In this document: one piece after another, positions 46,866 to 60,332 of the stretch | Numbering within the stretch: position 1 is the first letter of the stretch | Layout of the letters: every line of letters begins with the position of its first letter | From: Trifolium pratense | Taxonomy: Eukaryota > Streptophyta > Magnoliopsida > Fabales > Fabaceae | Assembly (NCBI RefSeq): GCF_020283565.1 | Contig: NC_060060.1 | Coordinates: forward strand, 72,029,257-72,093,256 | DNA: 64,000 nt | Direction of reading: 5' to 3' | Made by a program: the position numbers and the translations under genes | The notes under the pieces: generated by a model | The model's input: the letters and a program-made list of their open reading frames with translations, nothing else | Database searches by the model: none | What the model was told of the DNA's origin: nothing

Positions 46866-47860
46866 GCAGAAAAAGCTCAAACCCAGCTGTAAAACTATAA
46901 ATAGAGCCTTCCTCCTTCACTATTATTCATTCCACTCCATTCCAAAATATTCCAATATAGTCAAGAGTTAGGAGAACTCTAAGAAGGAGACAAGGAGGTC
47001 AAGGAACTCCAAGGCCATTAAGGTTCTTTTTCTTTTTGTCTTTGTAATTTATTTTTCCTAGGTTAGGTGGAGTCGAGAAACTCCCTTACGAATGCTTGGT
47101 TGTAATATTTATAATATTTATAAATTCTAGTTATTTCTATTCAAACTCTTTTGTTGTCTGGTTTTAGTTATTTTAATATTGATCACATTAGAATAAAATC
47201 TAAGGACCTAGTGGATATCACATAGGAAACGAAGCTAGTAATCCCGACCGAAGGATGACATATTAAGGCCTACAGGAGACCATTAAATTCAGTATTTGTC
47301 GTCTTAGTATAGGATTGGAACGAGCGTTAATTTCTACCTTGCAGAGTTTGCCTGTAAGTAGGTCACTAGTTTTAGGAACACGTGACAACTTATAATTTAG
47401 GGGTCCCCAGGGCGATGAGACCAAAGTTTAAAAGAGAAAGTGGAGTTCTGGACTCTGGTGTCTAAATAAAGCAAGGGTAACCTTTAACTATGATCTGTAT
47501 CAGCTTGTAATAGAAATAGGAACAGATATTGCTTCAAACCTATTTTCCAGAGTCTAAATCCTTAAAGAGAGAAATAATTAAGCCACCAAGCAGGAGTAAG
47601 GGAGGGATCCGACCACACTTAACCACCATGTGTGGTCACACACACAACATTTATTTTCCGCCATTTAATTTCTGTTATTTATTTCCTGCATTTACTAAAA
47701 TACCCGCAAAGATACCTTCTTAAATACACAAAGCGAAGACAAATATCTATATTTCTAAGCGAAACTAGTAACCTTGGCACAATCCCTGTGGAGAACGATA
47801 AACTTATCACTTTATTACTTAGTAGAGATTTTGTGCACTTGCAGAGTTACCGTCAGATAA

Positions 47861-48800
47861 CAAATAGGTCCTTTAAGCTTTTTATAGTTAACAAAGCGGT
47901 CCTTCAAGTTTTTAACTTGTTGCACTGTTACCTTCTAGTTATCCTCCATTTCAATTGTGCCTCCATTGTCTAGGTCTCATGGTTCCCATCTGAGTCTTAA
48001 ATTCATCATTGTTAACATCAAAATTAACGGTCACGTCAGTGTTTTGTAAACGTAGAATCAATACATGGAGAGATTTGTAGAAATCAATTTATGAAAAATG
48101 AAGCAAAGAGAGAAGCATGAAAAAATTGGGAACAATTAAAAGATAGGAATAGAAACAAAAATAACCTGAGAAAACGTGAAATATAAAATCTATATAAGGC
48201 GTCGCGATAGACTAAAGAGAGGTGGACTGTTAGCGGAGAAATTAAAGCGAGCGAGATTAAAAGCATAGAAGGCATGAAAATTTTAAGTAATTCCTATCAT
48301 GTTGCTAATCCACCAAAAATTAAGGATAAGAATAACAAATAGTTAATAGGATATGATTAAGAATAGAATTAATTTATCATTTCCTATTGGTGCACCAAAC
48401 ATTAAATTTAATTATAATATAATAGTATTATCTTATTCTGTCTCCCTATCTTACGCACTAAACGGACCTTATAGTGTACCACACCACATGTGTACGTAGT
48501 TGCGCTAAGCTGATAAATTGAAGTGCATTGTAGATGAAGCATTCGGCTCGGCGAAGATGGAGTTGGGCTTGGTATGTGACTTCGTCATGAATCATGCATG
48601 ATCATGGTTAATTTATACAAGCCAAATTAATTTGAATGCATCCAAGTTGAGTGTTGTGGAAGGGGAGACGTATGGACTTTATCATGCTGTGTCATGGTTG
48701 AAAGATCTAATGTTGAGAACGATATATTTGACATAGATTTTAAGATTGTAGGTTAATCATTTTAACATACATATATTTGATTTACTTGAGTTAGCTACGT
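47861..48800. other. Gene-free spacer
   Basis: No coding frame. The first ~100 bases (aggtcctttaag, ggtccttcaag) look like a worn relative of the MITE at 28346-28650. Confidence 0.35.
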
Positions 48801-48805
48801 TGTAT

Positions 48806-49026
48806 TGTTAAGATCTAAATGTAAAGAGAGAATTGAAGAGAATGATTCTTCATTATTGAATGAATGAATGATAGTTACAAAGGATCCTACTTATATACAG
48901 AAAAATGTATCTACCATAAGCTATGCTACACTAACTCTACAATAGCCTGTCTCACAAGTTAGTTACAATTGCTAACTTTACAAGTTATACTTCTACTTAT
49001 ATTTGATCTAAAAGTATCACTTAACA
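48806..49026 (-). repeat. Copia 3' LTR
   Basis: 221 bp; partner of 53329-53549. The residual polyprotein frame ends inside it. Confidence 0.92.
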
Positions 49027-52000
49027 TCCTCCCACAAGCTGATGCTTGGTGTATGTCAAGCAATCCAAGCTTGGATAAGAAATTGTTGAATTTTGGTGCA
49101 GGCAATGCTTTTGTCAGAAAGTCTGCTAATTGATCTTGTGTTGAAATAGGAAGCAGCCTCATTAGACCTTCTTGTACCTTCTCTCTAACAAGGTGACAGT
49201 CTATCTCTATATGCTTAGTCCTTTCATGGAAGAAAGGATTGGAAGCTATGTGTAAAGCACTCTGGTTATCATAGAATAACATTGGCTGCTTGGAACTTTC
49301 AATGTGCAAGTCCTTCAACAAGTATAGTAGCCAAGTTAACTCACAAGTTGCTGAAGATAGTGCTCGATATTCTGCTTCAAATGGTGATTTGGATATTGTT
49401 GACTGTTTCTTAGCATTCCATGAAACTAATGATGAGCCTAAGAAGAAGCAATAACCAGTTGTTGATCTCCTTTTATCTAAGCATCCTGCCCAGTCAGCAT
49501 CTGAGTATCCAAGAAGTTGGATATCTGTATTTCTGTGGAATACAAGACCTCTACCAGGATTATGCTTGAGGTATCTAATGACTCTACAAGCTGCTTTGTA
49601 GCGTGTCATAGTAGGACTATGCAAGAACTGACTTAACTGTTGTGTTGCATATGTTATGTCAGGTCTAGTGTTTGTAAGATATAGCAGTTTCCCTACAAGT
49701 CTCCTATACAAGATTATATCTTCAAATGGTTTCCCCTTGTCTTGATGCAGCTTAATATATAGAAAGGTCAATAGGTGTAGATGTAGGTTTGGATCCAAGT
49801 AAGCCTGAATCATTGAGTAAATCAAAGTAGTACTTTCTCTGAGATATATTAATGCCTTCTTTGGAATGTGCAACTTCTAATCCAAGAAAATATTTCACAA
49901 CTCCCAAATCCTTGATTTTGAAGTTATGATCTAGAATAGTTTTGATTCAATCTATTTCTTGCATGTCAGTACCAACCAATATCACATCATCAACATATAT
50001 AAGTAAGGCTTCTCATACCACTTCCTACTGGCTTGTTTCAAACCATACAAGCTCTTGAGTAGCTTACAAACTTGGTTAGGCTTATTGCAGTAAACACCAT
50101 CTGGTATTTTCATGTAAACATTCTCTTGCAAATCTCCATGTAAGAAAGCATTATTTACATCTAACTGATGTAAGAACCACCCTTTAATAGATGCAATAGC
50201 AAGAAGCATTCTAACTGTAGTGAGTTTGGCAACAGATGAGAAAGTATAAAAGAAATCAAGACCTTCTACCTGGTTATAACCTTTAGCTACAACTACAAGT
50301 CTGGCTTTATACCTCTCTATAGTGCCATCAGACTTGTGTTTAATTTTGTAAACCCACTTTCTTCCAATTGGTTTAACATTAGGTGGTAGGTCCATAATCT
50401 TCCAAGTACCAGTACGAGACAATGCCTCAAGCTCAGAATTCATAGCTTGAATCCACTGTTCTGATTTACAAGCTTCATTATAGGTTCTAGGTTTTGTGTG
50501 TTGTGTGAGAGACATTGTGTAGACAATATGTGAAGAAGACAAATGGTCCAAAGAATGAAAAGAGGAGATAGAATAGAGAGTACATGGAGATGATGATTGT
50601 GTTGATGTATCTGAAGAATTGCACACATAATCAGACAGATATGAAAGCTTATGCTTTTTCTTGTCAGGCCTAACCAGGGGTGATGTAGTGATGGGTGCAA
50701 TGTCAGGTGAAACAGATGGAGAAGGAGATATGTTAGGTATAATATCTTGATGGTTAGAATTGTTAGAAGGTGAGTCATCTGGTGTTTGAGTTGTATAAGT
50801 GTCAGATGATAGGGTTAGTGAGATGGGTGAATCACAGTCAAAAGTGGAATGATAATGCCAATGAATTTTAGAGTTATTTGTAGTATAGGGTAGCATGTGG
50901 TCAAATTGTGTGACATTTTTGGAAATAAAAATGTCTCTAGACTCATGATAAAAAAGAATTGTGTCTTTGACACCCTGTTTATAGCCTAAGAAAACACACT
51001 TTCTGCCTCTTGGTGACAGTTTTGATCTATTGATATTCAAAGTAGATGCATATGCAAGAGAACCAAAAACTTTTAATTCATTTAAATCAAGTAAAGATTG
51101 ATGCAACATTTCATGAGGTGATTTATTTTCAAGCACAGGTGTAGTAATCTTGTTAATGATGTATGTATCATGTAAAACAGCATAAGACCAAAACTGTTTA
51201 GGTAAATTTGACTGGTATAAAAGAGCTCTAGCAATATTCAAAATGTGTTGATGTTTCCTCTCCACCCTTCCATTTTGTTATGGAGATTCTACACAACTTG
51301 TTTGATGTAAAATACCTTTAGAAGAGTAAAAATCATGCATCAAAAATTCAGGTCCATTATTAGACCTAACAATGTTAACTTGATGATTATATTGAGTTTG
51401 TATCATTTTGAGCAAATTGATTACATGATTTCTAGTTTCAGCTTTGGATTTCATTAAAATAATCAATGTAAATCTGATATAGTCATCTACAGTAGTTAAG
51501 AAATATGAATGACCATGAATAGATTTTATTGAGATAGGGCCCCAAATGTCAAAATGGATTACATCATAAGCATGAACTGCTTTATTGAAGCTATTACTAT
51601 AAGGAAGTTTCTTAAACCTAGCAAGGTGACAAATATCACAAATTGCTTTATGATCTGCTATTACATAAGGAAATTTATTTTTCAAACTAACAAGTCTATG
51701 ATGGGAAGGGTGCCCTAATCTAAAGTGCCAAAGAGCATATTTGGGAACGGTGGCATGGTTAGAGCCATCAATAGAAGCAACATGAGCCATTCTATCTGTG
51801 AGATTGAGATGATACAAGCCTTCATGCTCATCAGCAGAACCAATCATCTTCAAGCACTTCTTGTCCTGAATGACACAATGTGAACCAATGAAATTAACAA
51901 TATAATTAGGTGAACTACATAATTTTGACACAACAAGTAAATTGATTGAAAAATCAGGCACATACAAAACATCAGTTATGACCAAATTTGAGGAAAAGCT

Positions 52001-53232
52001 AACAATGCCAGAATATTTTGCAATTGCAAAATTTCCATTAGACAATTTAATGTTTATAGGATTGATTTCAATATATGATTGAAACCAAGTCAATGAATTG
52101 CATATGTGGTGACTAGCACCTGAATCAATAATCCAAGTACCAAGAACACATGCATTATGAGAAGAAAAGTGAATACTTTTGTGAATCAATGATGAATGAT
52201 CAGTGATTATGGAAGAACCAACCTGATTGAAGCTTGCAGAACTAGAATTAGATGCAAGATTTGAATTCTGAAGAAGAGTCATGAGCTTATCATACTGATC
52301 TTGAGAGAGTGATGGAGGAGTAAGAGCAACATTAGAATCATTACTACCTCCCTCAGCTGCAACATTATGAGCAGATGAAAACTTCTGCATGTGTGGTGGT
52401 ACACCATTCTTTTTGAAGCAATTTTCAACCACATGCTTGTCCTTTCCATAGTAGGAACAATTATGAGAAGAAGCTTTGGAATTAGAAGACGATTTCGTAT
52501 ATTTTGCAGCATTAACCAAGATCTTGGAGTCATCAACTTCGGAGAAGTTACCTTGACATTCGTGTTGTATGACTAAAGATAAAACTTTGTTGATTGGAGG
52601 AAGAGGCTCCATGATCAAGATTTGTGATCTAACAGTTGAAAAATTCTCATTCAAACCAGTTAGAAAACGAACGGTATGAAGCAAGGTGTGATTTCTATGC
52701 GCAGATTGCATAGCTTCACAAGTACAACGCTGACGGAAAGTATATGAAGGTGTTGGAAGATACAACTCCAATTCCTCCCAAAGAGTCTTGAGATCAGAGT
52801 AGAAATCAGTTACAGAACGATTATCTTGCTTCAAAACATAAATTTCTTGTTGAAGTTCAGAGATACAAATCAAATCACCTTGCGAAAAGCGTTCATGAAG
52901 ATCGTTCCATATGTCAATCGCATTCTCCATGAACACAACTGATTGGGCGATGGAAGGAGAAACATAGTTCAAGATCCATGATGAAATCAACTGATTGCAA
53001 CAGTGCCAAACACAATACGCAGGATCAAAATCATCTTCCGGCATTGGAAGAACACCAGTGACAAAATCGAGCTTCATCTTCGCACCAATAACACGTTTCA
53101 TAGAACGTGACCCAGAGTGGTAGTTAGAACCGGTGAAAAGAGGAGTAACAATGACAAATGTAGGTCCATCGCCGGGATGAAAAAGTAAGGAGAAGAATTA
53201 TCGAGAACGGGATCTGGTGGAGGACGAACCAT
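48959..53232 (-). pseudogene. Broken copia Gag-Pol polyprotein
   Basis: Order on the minus strand: Gag (probable ATG at 53232; a frame change near 53185 separates it from the main frame 53101-51278), a CCHC-like knuckle with one cysteine replaced, protease (DSGASHH), integrase (HFRLGHP; FDIWGP), then a TAA at 51278-51280 within the ESP.QNG integrase motif, where glutamine is usual. Frame 51265-49982 continues integrase and reverse transcriptase (LDVNNAFLHGD, SLYGLKQAS) and then loses a few dozen codons before the YVDD box (about 49960-49990). A further TGA follows. Frame 49873-48959 holds the RT end and RNase H (SDADWAG, FYDNQSA). At least four disabling changes; not functional. Confidence 0.93.
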
Positions 53233-53328
53233 GATGAAGAAGATGAAGAAAAGAAACGGTTACGGCTGCGGAAGAAAACAATTATGGTGGGGGGAAAACG
53301 GTTAGGATCGTTATGGCGGATGATACCA

Positions 53329-53549
53329 TGTTAAGATCTAAATGTAAAGAGAGAATTGAAGAGAATTATTCTTCAGTATTGAATGAATGAATGATAGTTA
53401 CAAAGGATCATACTTATATACAGAAAAATGTATCTACCATAAGCTATGCTACACTAACTCTACAATAGCTTATATCACAAGTTAGTTACAATTGCTAACT
53501 TTACAAGTTATACTTCTACTTATATTTGATCTAGAAGTATCACTTAACA
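53329..53549 (-). repeat. Copia 5' LTR
   Basis: 221 bp; about seven differences from 48806-49026. Confidence 0.92.
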
Positions 53550-53554
53550 TGTAT

Positions 53555-55391
53555 TATTCAAAATTCTATTAGACTCAAGGTAAAAAAATTACAACCTCGG
53601 TGATTGAGTATAGTGGCTCATATGTTTGAGATTGTACTTTGTTGTATTTGTGATGTTTCATGATACTAAAATAGTCTTACATTGCTTGGGAGTGAGGGTA
53701 AAGTAATTTATAAACAACTTCCACACTTCTCAATCTAATGAGGCATATTTTACAAAGGATAAAATTGTGATGGCTCACACAAAACAAAACACAAAGTTGT
53801 CAATACCTTAAAAATGCAGCGTTGTAGAATTAAAGTTGGAACATTGGCGTTGAAAGGAGGGGCATAAACTACATGTCATTTAACCTCTTAACCTCGATTG
53901 GGGAGTACTTTTCCAACACAAAAGTAGTCTTATTGGGTTTAGAAATCGATACCAAGGATAGTGAATCATAATTGTCTACTGTTTTCTTTTCGCACATTTC
54001 CACTCAGTAATCAATATCATTCGTTGATTTGAATTCGATCGGTCTAAATCACACACGATCAAATTACATAGTGAAAGGATATTGGCCATCGATTTAAATC
54101 GGACAGTTACATCAGGAAATCGAAGTTCAAGGATAATGTCACATCACATTGCTCGTGGTGTTTGTGTAACAATTTTTTTAAAAAAATATAAAATTTAATT
54201 TTTATTAGAAGTACAGAATATATTTTGTGTGTGTGTGTGTGAGAGAGTAGAGTATCTCTAACCCAAGAGTACAGTTGAATAATTTAATGCGATTTTGCAA
54301 GTGGCATGGATTTGAAATAACATGAAAGTGAAAAGGTTTTATAAAATATCACAAAAAAGTTGCACTTTTTGTGATGGTGGGGTTGGAATAGATATTTTCT
54401 ATATTTTGTTTGACAAAGTATATTTTCAATATTGTCGATTATGATAGTGGACATTGTAGGAGTATGAATTTTAAAATATCCTAAGTTCCAAAAAAATGCC
54501 TTATCTACATAAATAGTTTCTTAGGATATTTTTCATTTTTTTTTTTTGTAATCGTGCTCGTGCTACCTCCACTTCTTCTCTTTGATTGCCACTTGTTACC
54601 TGCTCATTTTTCTTCAACTGCCTCTCTTTGCTTCTAAGCAGTAGCTATATATTGCACCACGCTTGGGTTTAAGAAACAAATTATTTAATTTGCAATAAGA
54701 TAGAGAATCTTATATTTGTTCTATGTACACTTTTTCATATTTAATTAGTTATGCACTTGTGATTATTGTACACATAGAGAATATGTATGGTGCCACTTTT
54801 GGGCGTACCTAGAAATTACACTTAAGACTAAGGACATTGACTAAGTTAATCTAAACAATTTTCTTCATATTCATTCTTGATAATTATTATATATTCACTA
54901 ATTTCCTACTTATATAAGTCCGGGATATCTTCTATCAAACTAAATATGATTGATTCTAAAGACCTCAATTATATCCTTCTAAAGAAAACGTGACTTATTT
55001 ATTTTTAAAAATAATTTGATAGTCAGTTTAAGGGTGATTAATTTGGATCAATCTCATCTTTTACTTGTAGAAGGTACAGTTAAACTCAAAGCAATTTTGT
55101 GTGAATCAACCCAACACAAAAATTGATGTTGGAAGAATTCAAACTTACGACTATAAGAAGAACATATTTCAAAGTCTCAAATTTACGCCATCAGACTAAT
55201 CCTAAAGTTGAAATATCTATAATCTTCATGTATATGACTCATACAAACATAAAAAATGTTATATGGACTTGGGTTTAGTATTTAATATATTTAGGTTATA
55301 ACATCAATAGTTAGCCCAAAGGTCAAATGGTCCAAGATATGGTTTTAAATTCAAAATTTTGAGCCAAATTTCTTTAATTTAATTATAAATA
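53555..55391. other. Gene-free spacer with a (GT)n tract
   Basis: No coding frame. A (TG)n(AG)n microsatellite lies at 54226-54247. Nothing else recognised. Confidence 0.4.
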
Positions 55392-55609
55392 CTAGCAGGC
55401 TAGACAGGCGCGTTCCGCGCCTGCCTTTGTCTAATTTATGTAAAAAAAAATGTCTTATATGGTGAGTTTGTTAATAAAAGATTTTCGCTACTAAAAAAAA
55501 TTGTGTTTATTAATAAAATATTTATATTGCTAAAAAAAATAAGGGTATTGATGGTATTATGAAAAGTCCACACCAAAAATATTTGTATCCTCTTTATATA
55601 TAGTATAGA
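55392..55609 (-). mobile_element. Short non-autonomous Helitron (218 bp)
   Basis: On the minus strand it starts TCTATACTATATATAAAG and ends in a GC hairpin (ggcgcggaacgcgcc) followed ~12 bases later by CTAG and a host T. Those are the plant Helitron end rules. Interior words match the copy at 60333-60525. The 5' host base is T rather than A. Confidence 0.72.
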
Positions 55610-58047
55610 ATAAATATAAATATAACAAAAATAAAATTAGGACTTTTAATTTTGGAAAAAAAAATCCAGAAAAAAGTGTTGGCAATTTTTTTAAAGAAGT
55701 TGGGGAAATTATGGAAAAATAAATAAATGTAAAAGTTGGGGTCTAGGAAACATTTCTACCTTTGAGGGCTTTCTGAAAGCGGGATCTTTAGCATTGATGT
55801 TTTTTACTTTAGGTACTTAGCATAGGAGTTGAGGCTCAATTTTATATTGATAGCTGATGTGTCACCTCTCATATAATTAATATTTTGTTCTAGACGATAT
55901 CCAATCGTGAGTACCTATTTTATAAGAATTGGTATTTAATAGATACTCCTATTGGAGCAAAATGCAAATGAGTACCTAATAAATACTAGTTCTCAAATAA
56001 GCATTAGTACGTATCCTATTTTGGTGGAACTCGTTTATAAATATGTATAGTTATTGGTAAGATGTGTTATTGATGAGACCCCTTTAAAACTTTTTAAGAA
56101 GTGTTGGATTGGAGGGATTGAGTATTTATTATATACTACTTTTTAACAAGTGTTTTTGGGTACTCTTTAAACATATTAAAGAAATTTTTTATTTAAAAAT
56201 GAAATATTTTAATTTTCAATGTGTTAACTTCACACATTTTTATACAAATTTTACAAAAAAATTACTATTCAAGATGCTTAAAAAATCGTACTCGATATTA
56301 TTTTCTTAATATTTAGCCTATTCTTAGTCACGTGAAACTAAGAGCATCTCCGATGTATAGAACTAATGTGAGTTGCTTAGGTCTTCTTTTGTTGGACCTC
56401 AAATGCCACATAAGAATTAAGCAATGTCATTCATTTACGCTCCAACGGCGGTGCTGTTGCTAAGCATAATATTCATTTACGCTCCAACTACTCATGCTTA
56501 AATTGAATAATTCTTCTCTTCATTATCATTAATAATTCATCTCTGAGTTGATGACATTCAATTCAATTATATTAGGTTTTTAACAGTAGTTTTATAATAT
56601 TTTAATAAGTTTTTAGGTGAAAATACATGGTAAATGATCGGAAAAACAAGTATAAAAAAAATAAATGATCGCAATCATAACATAAGAATATAACGTGGAA
56701 ACTCCAAAATCGGAGAAAAAATCACGGTTGTTGTCTAAACCAACAAACAAAGAATAAACACTATGTGAAAATTGTTACAATACATAGACTACCCTCAACC
56801 ATCCTAGGCTCTCCAGTACACTCACACTCTCCAAAACAAATACTTATAACTACTTCTCACAACACTCTAATAAAAGACTACAAGAGAAAAACATAAAAAG
56901 TCATATATATAAGTTTAAAGTGTTACTGACTGGTGCGTTGAAACAATGAACTTGAGGTCTCTTATATATAGCATGAAGCTCCACCACACTTCACTTCTCT
57001 AAGCAATGTGGAACTTCTCCAATATAATTTTCTTAACATTTTTTCTTTCATTAGCAATGTGAGACTTACATTGCAATCGACCCCAACAGTAAAAGAGAAT
57101 AATTTAGCAAAACAAAGACATCACAAAAGAGTTTGAAGAAAAAACACAAGAAAATTTTTCATAAAACATCGCGTCACGATCCATCCAGCTAGATCGTGGC
57201 ACAATTTCAAGCTACTAAAAGGAGGAGACTTTCTAGAAAAATTGAAACGCGAAAGTTTCAAATCGTGGTGCGATCTCGTCATAACATATTCTGCCACGTG
57301 GAAAAAATATCAAATTGCGGCGCAATTTCGCGTGTTTTAAAGGCTTATAATAGGATATCTTCAAAATGTAATTATGTGTAACGAATTTTAGAGAGAAAAT
57401 ATGACGAGGATCATTCTAGAGACCAAAAAATGACAATAAAAATTCATTTTAAAATTCGAATGTGGAAAAATCATAGAATTACCTTTTACCATAGAAGAGA
57501 TTCGAAGCATGTATAGATAGAAACTATTTGAATTTTAAGGGTATGTTTGATTCCCTTCTCAAAAATAGTTTTTATTTTTTAAAAATAAACTAAATTTTTT
57601 TTATAGGTAATCCAATTTACAAAAGTGTTTTAAAAACTTATTTTCTATTTATTAGTTTTTAAAACTAAAAAAGTAAAGCAGGTTTAAGAAATTTTGTTTT
57701 TCTTTTTTTAAAAACTAAAAACCAAAATTGTTTTAAATATAGGCTCTAAACCATTAAGAAGTTTTCCACTTTCCTATGTAGTCTGTACTAGTGTAAATAA
57801 TAATAGTTGTTTTTTATGTATTTAAAATTGAAATACACTCTTGGTTAAAAAAATAATAAATTAACTTGACAAAAAAAAAATTAATTAAAATTTAAATTAA
57901 ATTGACGCACATGTTTTTCTAAGGAGATTAGTCATTACTGTCTCAAACTTTTTATGTGTTTGATTCGCAAAATAGCAAGTACTGAATAGAACAGTACTTG
58001 ACAGAATAAAATAGTACATGACAGGATAAAACTACATCGAGAGAAAT
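55610..58047. other. Gene-free AT-rich region
   Basis: No convincing coding frame. Near 56341 gagcatctccgatg resembles a common plant MITE edge, and attcatttacgctccaac occurs twice (56430, 56470). Around 57165-57330 words such as cgtcacgatcc and gatcgtggcac recall LTR sequence, without clear ends. Confidence 0.35.
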
Positions 58048-58052
58048 AGAGC

Positions 58053-58581
58053 TGTTGGAATTTGCCTTGAAATTGAAGCAGAAAATTGGTTGTCACACTG
58101 TAACGGCGCCTCAGGCGGAAAAACGCGCAGTATATATAAAGTGTTCAGTTTCTGCAGCCGTTAGTGAGAAAAAATGTGAGGTTCTTTAGGGTTCTTCATC
58201 CAACATCAATCTAGGATCAAAGGGGGTTCCTTTTTGGTATATTCTATTGTTGGAGAAGTGTTTCTAACACCTTGTAATCACTTATCATTGAAATCTCTCG
58301 GTCACGGGAAGAGATTTGGGAAAATGGTAGAATTAGGGTTGAAGTCTAATTCTTGCAACTCTTTTATTTAATCTCGTTGTAATCAAGTTTTCTATCGACA
58401 GTGGAACGGAGAGTCTCTCCCCCAGAGTAGGTCGGTTTTGACTGAACTGGGTAAACAATTTCATCGTGTCTTTTATAGCTTTTGTTGACTTATTGCTTAT
58501 TCATTTTGATTTGGTTGCTTCAATTCTTTTGTCTCACACACTAAATGTTATTGGTGTGGTTTTCGATCCGAATTCACAACA
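58053..58581 (+). mobile_element. Solo LTR (529 bp)
   Basis: TSD agagc lies at 58048-58052 and 58582-58586; ends TGTTGGAATT and CACAACA. It has a TATA-like tatatataaag near 58132 and ccccagagtagg followed by ctgaactgggtaaacaattt near 58421-58460, a phrase shared with the Sirevirus-like LTR (37655-37700). No PBS or interior adjoins it. Probably copia. Confidence 0.8.
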
Positions 58582-58586
58582 AGAGC

Positions 58587-59426
58587 TATAATATTTTTTA
58601 TATTTGAAAATAAAATATGTATTTTTGTTTTTATTTTATATTTGTACTGTGGATAAAAAGTTATCTCGTGGTTCAGTGGAGTGCCTAGAGTTTTGAATAT
58701 AGATTAAAAAATAATAAATATTGATAAGTTAAATTATTTTTACCCCAAATTTATAAAGAAAGATAAAAATTTATTTAATAAATATTTTTATTTTGTAATG
58801 GTACAAAGGATAATTTGTACATTTGTTTTTTAAAACAACTAAAATTTTGAGACAAAAATATAAGGGTAAAAGGACCAAAGTATCGATTAAATTTGAGACA
58901 AATCTGCATTTTATTTATGGAGTGACACATGTTTTTTTGTTGGGAAACAGTGTCCATGTTTAATGTCAAAAGTGCAGTGTGAAATTCACAAACATTACAC
59001 AATATATTATAGACATGGGTTATATTATGTCACCGTTCTCTTCTGCATTTACTATGCATGAAAGCATGCTGCCAAAGGTGGGTGGAAGCTGTTATCAATG
59101 GACATGGACATGGACACCTGTTATTGTATCAAGACAATCGAAATTCACCATTATTATTTATCCACAGTATTATATGATACAAATACATGTGCCATGTCAT
59201 GTCATATTATACTTACTTGTTTGTTGTTGTTGCATAGAGAAATCGACTGGGTTGTGTGCGGTCAGATAAACAATTGATTGTAGTACAATCGAGCCAATAA
59301 TAACCGTTAGATTAAAATCGTACGATATAAAAATTTAAGTTTAAACTTTCAATTTATAAACAATTAAAATTCATTATAAAATTTGAACTATTTGATCACG
59401 ATAGAAGGTTCAAATGTATGTAGTGA
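58587..59426. other. Gene-free spacer
   Basis: No coding frame or complete repeat recognised. Confidence 0.4.
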
Positions 59427-60332
59427 CTGTATACCAGTGTTTTAAAAATCAGACCGGCTGATCGAACTGGTTGGATCGGAAACCGGAGGTAAACCGATCT
59501 GGTCTGGTTGTTGGACCGGACATGCTAACAAACCGGTGGAAATCGGAAAAACTGACGAACTAAACCGGTGGAAACCGGAAAAAATTTTTGCAGGCAGATT
59601 TTTTAAAAAAATTTTTTACGCTCAGTTTTTTTTTTTTCTTCTTTTTTCTTTATTTTATTCTCTTTATTTCTTCAGCGTGTTACGGTAAACAACATATGCA
59701 GAATGGATGAAATTGTTTTGAAACAAAACAAATTTTACTTGATATCCAAAGCACAACAAGAAGTATCATTGGAGGATAGGGCAAAACTAATAACAATAGA
59801 AAAGAAACAAATGCTCAAAATTAATAACCCATTTGAATATTTCAAGAAGAAAGTAATAATTTCATCCCATGAACTGAAATTCATAGATCAATCACTGAAA
59901 AGGTCTAACCTTGGCTAACAAAATCAATATTAGGCATGTTTGAACGAAGAAAAATAAAATCAGTAAGATGAAAAAAAGAAAGAGAAAAGAAAGAACCAAG
60001 ATTTGGCTAAATAGTGAGGAGAAAAAAATCGAAGAAAAGAGAGAAAAAAGAAAGAAATAAAAAACGTAACAGATGGAGGAAGAGAGAAGATAAAGCGGCT
60101 GTGCAAGTAGGTTGTGTAACAAACAGGAGTAATGAAATTTCAATTTTAGGGTTATAACTTTTATTTGGGCTTTTGGGTCAACAAAACTAGATAAATTAAT
60201 AGCTCAAAGAAAGTATTATAAAAAGACTACTTTTCTTTTTAACCAAATATATTTGACATACAATTTTTTTTTTGTAAGACATACAATTATTATTTATTCT
60301 TTTAAAACCTATAAATATAATTTATTTGTATA

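Larger units (their letters stand above)
28665..47855 (+). mobile_element. Solo LTR (1,396 bp of its own), gypsy Tat/Ogre-like, split by the chromovirus
   Basis: TSD gataa lies at 28660-28664 and 47856-47860. The LTR starts TGATGACAGCC and ends TTACCGTCA. Its own sequence is 28665-28795 plus 46591-47855. The right part ends with ccctgtggagaacgataaac and cttgcagagttaccg, the style of Tat/Ogre LTR ends from memory. There is no internal domain, PBS or second LTR, so recombination between two LTRs probably removed the rest before the chromovirus landed. Lineage assignment is tentative; the boundaries are well supported. Confidence 0.72.
48806..53549 (-). mobile_element. Ty1/copia retrotransposon, decayed (4,744 bp)
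   Basis: TSD tgtat lies at 48801-48805 and 53550-53554. LTRs are 221 bp (48806-49026 and 53329-53549), TGTTAAGATC to CACTTAACA. In minus orientation the PBS tggtatcatccgcc follows the 5' LTR (right side), and the purine tract gtgggagga precedes the 3' LTR. I count about seven LTR differences (~3%), so it is much older than the nested pair at 28-46 kb. Confidence 0.93.

Noticed and set aside
46573..46920. 100-115-codon minus-strand frames in the solo LTR
   Set aside because: They translate the ATCGTGG palindrome cluster and cross the chromovirus LTR junction; no domain is visible.
59703..59918. 71-codon frame as the transposase of the hAT-like element
   Set aside because: No hAT motif is seen; too short and without neighbours in frame.
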